A stretch of 64,000 nt of DNA, taken from assembly GCA_949775045.1 (NCBI GenBank), contig OX459105.1, forward strand, positions 10,555,398 through 10,619,397, written 5' to 3'. The first letter of the stretch is position 1; each line of letters starts with the position of its first letter. Shown here piece after piece: positions 59,340-64,000 of this stretch. The notes under the pieces were generated by a model. It was not told the origin of the DNA. It saw only the letters and a program-made list of their open reading frames with translations, and did not search any database. The translations under genes and the position numbers were made by a program. This DNA comes from Metridium senile. Taxonomy: Eukaryota > Cnidaria > Anthozoa > Actiniaria > Metridiidae.

Positions 59340-59480
59340 GAGTACAAACACTAAAAGTGTGCAACATAAATACCACTAAATACTGCTAAATTATGCAAAT
59401 TCTTTTGTTCTCTATTGTTTAATCAACACTATTTAGTGGTAAATAGTACAAAGTATTGCACACTTTTAGTGTTTGTACTC
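59340..59480. mobile_element. MITE, second copy of the GAGTACAAACACT family
   Basis: Nearly identical to 27017-27162, flanked by TA. It is followed immediately by a duplicated fragment of its own right end that has been split by the element at 59496-59707. Confidence 0.8.
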
Positions 59481-59495
59481 TATTGCACACTTTTA

Positions 59496-59707
59496 GGCCT
59501 CATCTACACGAATCCGATCCGGCTAAAACCGCATACTTTTGAAACCGCATACTTTTTGATGCGAATCGGCCTATCGTCCACACGAATCCATTGAATCCGG
59601 TCACCGAAACCGCATACTTTTACTTGAATCCTCCGGATACGCGGATTCGTGTGGACGCAAATATTTCTATGCGGTTTCAGCCGGATCGGATTCGTGTAGA
59701 CGAGGCC
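59496..59707. mobile_element. GGCC-type fold-back MITE with TTA duplication
   Basis: Begins GGCCTCATCTACACGAATCC and ends with the complement; TTA at 59493-59495 and 59708-59710. The interrupted host sequence TTGCACACTTTTA/GTGTTTGTACTC proves the 3-bp duplication because the intact version stands just upstream. TWA duplications point to the PIF/Harbinger group. Confidence 0.85.
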
Positions 59708-59710
59708 TTA

Positions 59711-60056
59711 GTGTTTGTACTCTATATAAAATATTATTATTATTAGTTAAACAAAAGGAAACAAAAGTTTCTGCACTGATTTGCCGGTGTAAAAACATGT
59801 CACCTTGATAGTGCAAACAGTATTACCGTGAGTCTTTTCTCAAACAAAATTGAAAGAATTGTTTTCTTGAGTTAATATCTATTTGTACAGTATATACAAT
59901 GCTAGTGTGCTGATTTTCATATGTAGGGAAAAGAGAGAGCCAGGAATCGAAAGTCGGTTAAAAAATACATCCTCCATGCAAGGAAAAAGCAAAAGACGCC
60001 GTCGATATCAGCATAGTTAATATATGTTGAAAGTAAACCGTAACACTGAGCTCTGA
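59711..60056. other. Intergenic, no gene seen
   Basis: AT-rich sequence with an ATT run near 59731. No coding feature. Confidence 0.5.
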
Positions 60057-60246
60057 GGCCTCGTCTACACGAATCCGATCCGGCTGAAACCGCATAGAAA
60101 TATTTGCGTCCACACGAATCCGGAGGATTCAAGTAAAAGTATGCGGTTTCGGTGACCGGATTCACTGGATTCGTGTGGACGATAGGCCGATTCGCATCAA
60201 AAAGTATGCGGTTTCAAAAGTATCCGGATCCGTGTAGACGGGGTCT
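60057..60246. mobile_element. GGCC-type fold-back MITE, copy 4
   Basis: Begins GGCCTCGTCTACACGAATCC, ends CGTGTAGACGGGGTC, flanked by TGA on both sides. Open frames crossing it on both strands reflect its palindromic structure. Confidence 0.8.
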
Positions 60247-60690
60247 GAGAGTTATAAGTAAGAGCAATTTGCTAAAAAGGTGTATGTTGGGGATAATAAC
60301 TTATAAATTGATATATAATCTGTTATCATACCCATTTTCTTACGACTTGCGAGTTATTCAAAAATAATTTGATGCAGTGACATCGCGAACCTTTCTGGAT
60401 ACCTTCAGAATAATGTTAGTGATATTCAAATTATACACGAAAGTTGTTGTTTTTCAAACAGTAAAAAATATAAATTAAACTTTGGCTTTATCGAAATAAT
60501 AGCTTAGTGTTCATAGTTTTAATAATCCGGAACAAATAATATAAAGTATAAGAGTGCTTGTGTAAGTGTAAAGGACCTAAAGGCAATAATAACTGTGCTA
60601 AATAGTGATCACTTTTGTATGTTAGAACAGAGTTAGTTAGAACATTTTTTTTTTAGTTTGTTTGCATGTATTTGTCAGATATGATTCAAA
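60247..60690. other. Intergenic, no gene seen
   Basis: No supported feature. Confidence 0.5.
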
Positions 60691-60692
60691 TA

Positions 60693-60823
60693 AGACACGA
60701 ATCCATTGAATCCGGTCACCGAAACCGCATACTTTTACTTGAATCCTCCGGATACGCGGATTCGTGTGGACGCAAATATTTCTATGCGGTTTCAGCCGGA
60801 TCGGATTCGTGTAGACGAGGCCT
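60693..60823. mobile_element. Truncated GGCC-type MITE, copy 5
   Basis: Right half of the family (CACGAATCCATTGAATCC to TCGTGTAGACGAGGCC); the left arm is missing. Confidence 0.75.
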
Positions 60824-61300
60824 AAAAGAAAGCAAACTAATGATTGCAATTCATAAAACACCTACCAAACAATACTAGACATAACATTGTTCTTTGCCAT
60901 TCTTGCGTTTATGAATACAATACACCGAAAGTAAGTGGGACATTTTAGAATGTTGTACAAAGGTAAGACATATCAGGTATTGTGTAATCTTCAATATGAT
61001 CAGTTTTAATGTGGGGTGAACCTGAACCCAGCTGCATCGGCCATGTTTGACGTTCTTGGATTCTTGTACTTTTACTTAACAGTCTCTCAAAACAAACAGT
61101 GCACTGTATTTCTGTATCAAAATAAGCTTATTTTATTTTTATTTTTTTCGGCTGAAAAAAGATCATTTTCGTAAATTGTGTGATTTTCCGTAGCTTGAAG
61201 AGAAACCATCGAGTTCGATACGTGACAAATTCGTCATTTTTCGTCCGTTAACTGACATTTTACTTTTTGTACATTTATTTTGGTTTGTGTTGTAAAAAAC
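60824..61300. other. Intergenic, no gene seen
   Basis: No supported feature. Confidence 0.5.
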
Positions 61301-61463
61301 AAATCGAATGTGGTTTAGCGTTGTCTGTACTCTTATCGACAACGATATTCGTCATGACACTGGTCAAAATTGCGCGTCGTGAGTCTACAACATTTTGACG
61401 GCACTGTCATGACGAATATCGTTGTCGATAAGAGTACAGAAAACGCTAAACCATATTCGATTT
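61301..61463. repeat. Long near-perfect hairpin, ~60-bp arms
   Basis: 61301-61361 and 61404-61463 are inverted copies with a 35-base perfect core containing CTCTTATCGACAACGATATT. The loop is about 40 bases. Probably a fold-back MITE; flanking duplication not clear. Confidence 0.85.
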
Positions 61464-63247
<1,784 letters not shown>

Positions 63248-63318
63248 ATAACTTGGTACTCTGTTTCTTTGTTAAGGGTATTACCGTGTGCCTTTGTTGT
63301 TTTCTTCAATTTCTTTTA

Positions 63319-63361
63319 CCTCGTTCCCAGGGCCTTATCCCTTCGCTTAGGAACGAGGTTG
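63319..63361. repeat. Short hairpin with CCTCGTTCC arms
   Basis: ACCTCGTTCC at the left and GGAACGAGGT at the right around CAGGGCCTTATCCC. Probably a minimal MITE remnant. Confidence 0.55.
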
Positions 63362-63371
63362 CCTTTTCCTG

Positions 63372-63672
63372 GCAGTTTCTTTTTCTTTCTTGATATAGAC
63401 CTTATTACAAAAACAATGTCTGTTTCTTTGTTTGTTTTTGTTCCTTTAGTTTTCTTTGCGCTTTGTTGTTTTCTTTTTTCCTTGCTGTTTCTATTTCTTT
63501 CTTTCTTGATATAGATCTTACAAAAACAATGTCTGTTTCTTTGTTTGTTCGCGGCTTTGTTTTATTTTATTTTTAAAACTGTGCTTTGTTGTTTTTTCTT
63601 TTTCTTGTGTTTCTTATTCTTTCTTGATATAGATCTTACAAAAACAACGTTTGTTTCTTTGTTTCTTTGTTG
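63372..63672. repeat. ~112-bp T-rich tandem repeat, three units
   Basis: Each unit has TTTCTTGATATAGA(C/T)CTTA, CAAAAACAATGTCTG and TTTCTTTGTTTG(T). Confidence 0.75.
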
Positions 63673-64000
63673 GTGCCGCTTGTTTTGGTTTCTTTATTAT
63701 TATCTCAAAATTAATGTTTATTCTGAAGGAAAGAAAGCAGATTAATAAATAATTTAATAATAACAATTTAATATTTACAACGCGCAAATTCGCGAGTACA
63801 GTATGACTGATCAAATGCGCATAAATATGCGCCGAAATAAAACATATTTTGATAAAATATTATTGTATATTATTGTATTTTATTAAAATACACAGAAATA
63901 TTATTATATATTATTGTATTTTATTAAAATACACAGAACTTTTGCATGCCATGATGAATTTGAACTCGCATGAATTTTGCGTGATAATGCATCCCCTTTA
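63673..64000. other. Window end, AT-rich with a local duplication
   Basis: A ~45-bp segment TATTGTATTTTATTAAAATA is duplicated at 63863-63935. The GATCAAATGCGC word at 63810 resembles the LINE 3' UTR word near 30165. No gene. Confidence 0.5.

Noticed and set aside
59917..60878. Open frames on both strands around 60 kb
   Set aside because: They are explained by palindromic GGCC-type MITEs, which are open on both strands.

Overview
This window is animal (metazoan) nuclear DNA: AT-rich, intron-bearing, and packed with tandem arrays, fold-back MITEs, LINE remnants and microsatellites. The one protein-coding gene I can support is a two-exon opsin on the minus strand (14627-17936). Its histidine/glutamate counterion pattern, an E-K-Y motif in place of D/E-R-Y and a very short C-tail, together with the repeat landscape, make a cnidarian, most likely an anthozoan, the best guess. 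The species cannot be fixed from sequence alone. No rRNA, tRNA, operon or CRISPR locus is visible.

Layout. 459-11489 is a macrosatellite of five ~2.2 kb units, each carrying two TA-flanked MITEs and a third inverted-repeat element, with a 4406-bp dimer periodicity; it ends inside a complete fold-back element (11400-11685). 11.7-14.3 kb holds nested MITEs, a degenerate ~130-bp repeat and the first hammerhead-like motif. 14.6-18.0 kb is the opsin, whose single detected intron contains two small MITEs, a 1.55-kb TIR transposon and a minisatellite abutting the splice donor. 18.2-26.2 kb is a retroposon tail with evolving microsatellites, then short tandem arrays and fold-backs. 26.8-30.8 kb contains two 5'-truncated LINE copies from apparently different families; each is preceded, on its own strand, by the same short leader starting with a hammerhead-like motif. 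30.8-35.2 kb is nested fold-backs, an AAATAAAC array and a hairpin-rich minisatellite.

35690-48399 is a 12.7-kb satellite of about 75 copies of a 171-bp monomer. The monomer is clearly related to the leader found in front of the two LINEs, but the hammerhead-like core is replaced by AT-rich sequence. Monomer subtypes occur in the same order in two large blocks, so the array grew by block duplication. 48.4-64 kb is again a mosaic: five or more different tandem repeats (about 180, 24, 115, 170 and 32 bp), several fold-back families with 3-bp TTA/TAA-type target duplications, two strong long hairpins and a 109-unit CTGT run.

The most interesting signal is the triad of hammerhead-like leader, leader-LINE chimeras and leader-derived satellite. 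It is consistent with a small structured RNA that is a template-switch partner for LINE reverse transcriptase and whose DNA has also been amplified in tandem. Ribozyme activity itself is unproven: the core deviates from consensus at position 4 and a plain hairpin is an alternative reading.
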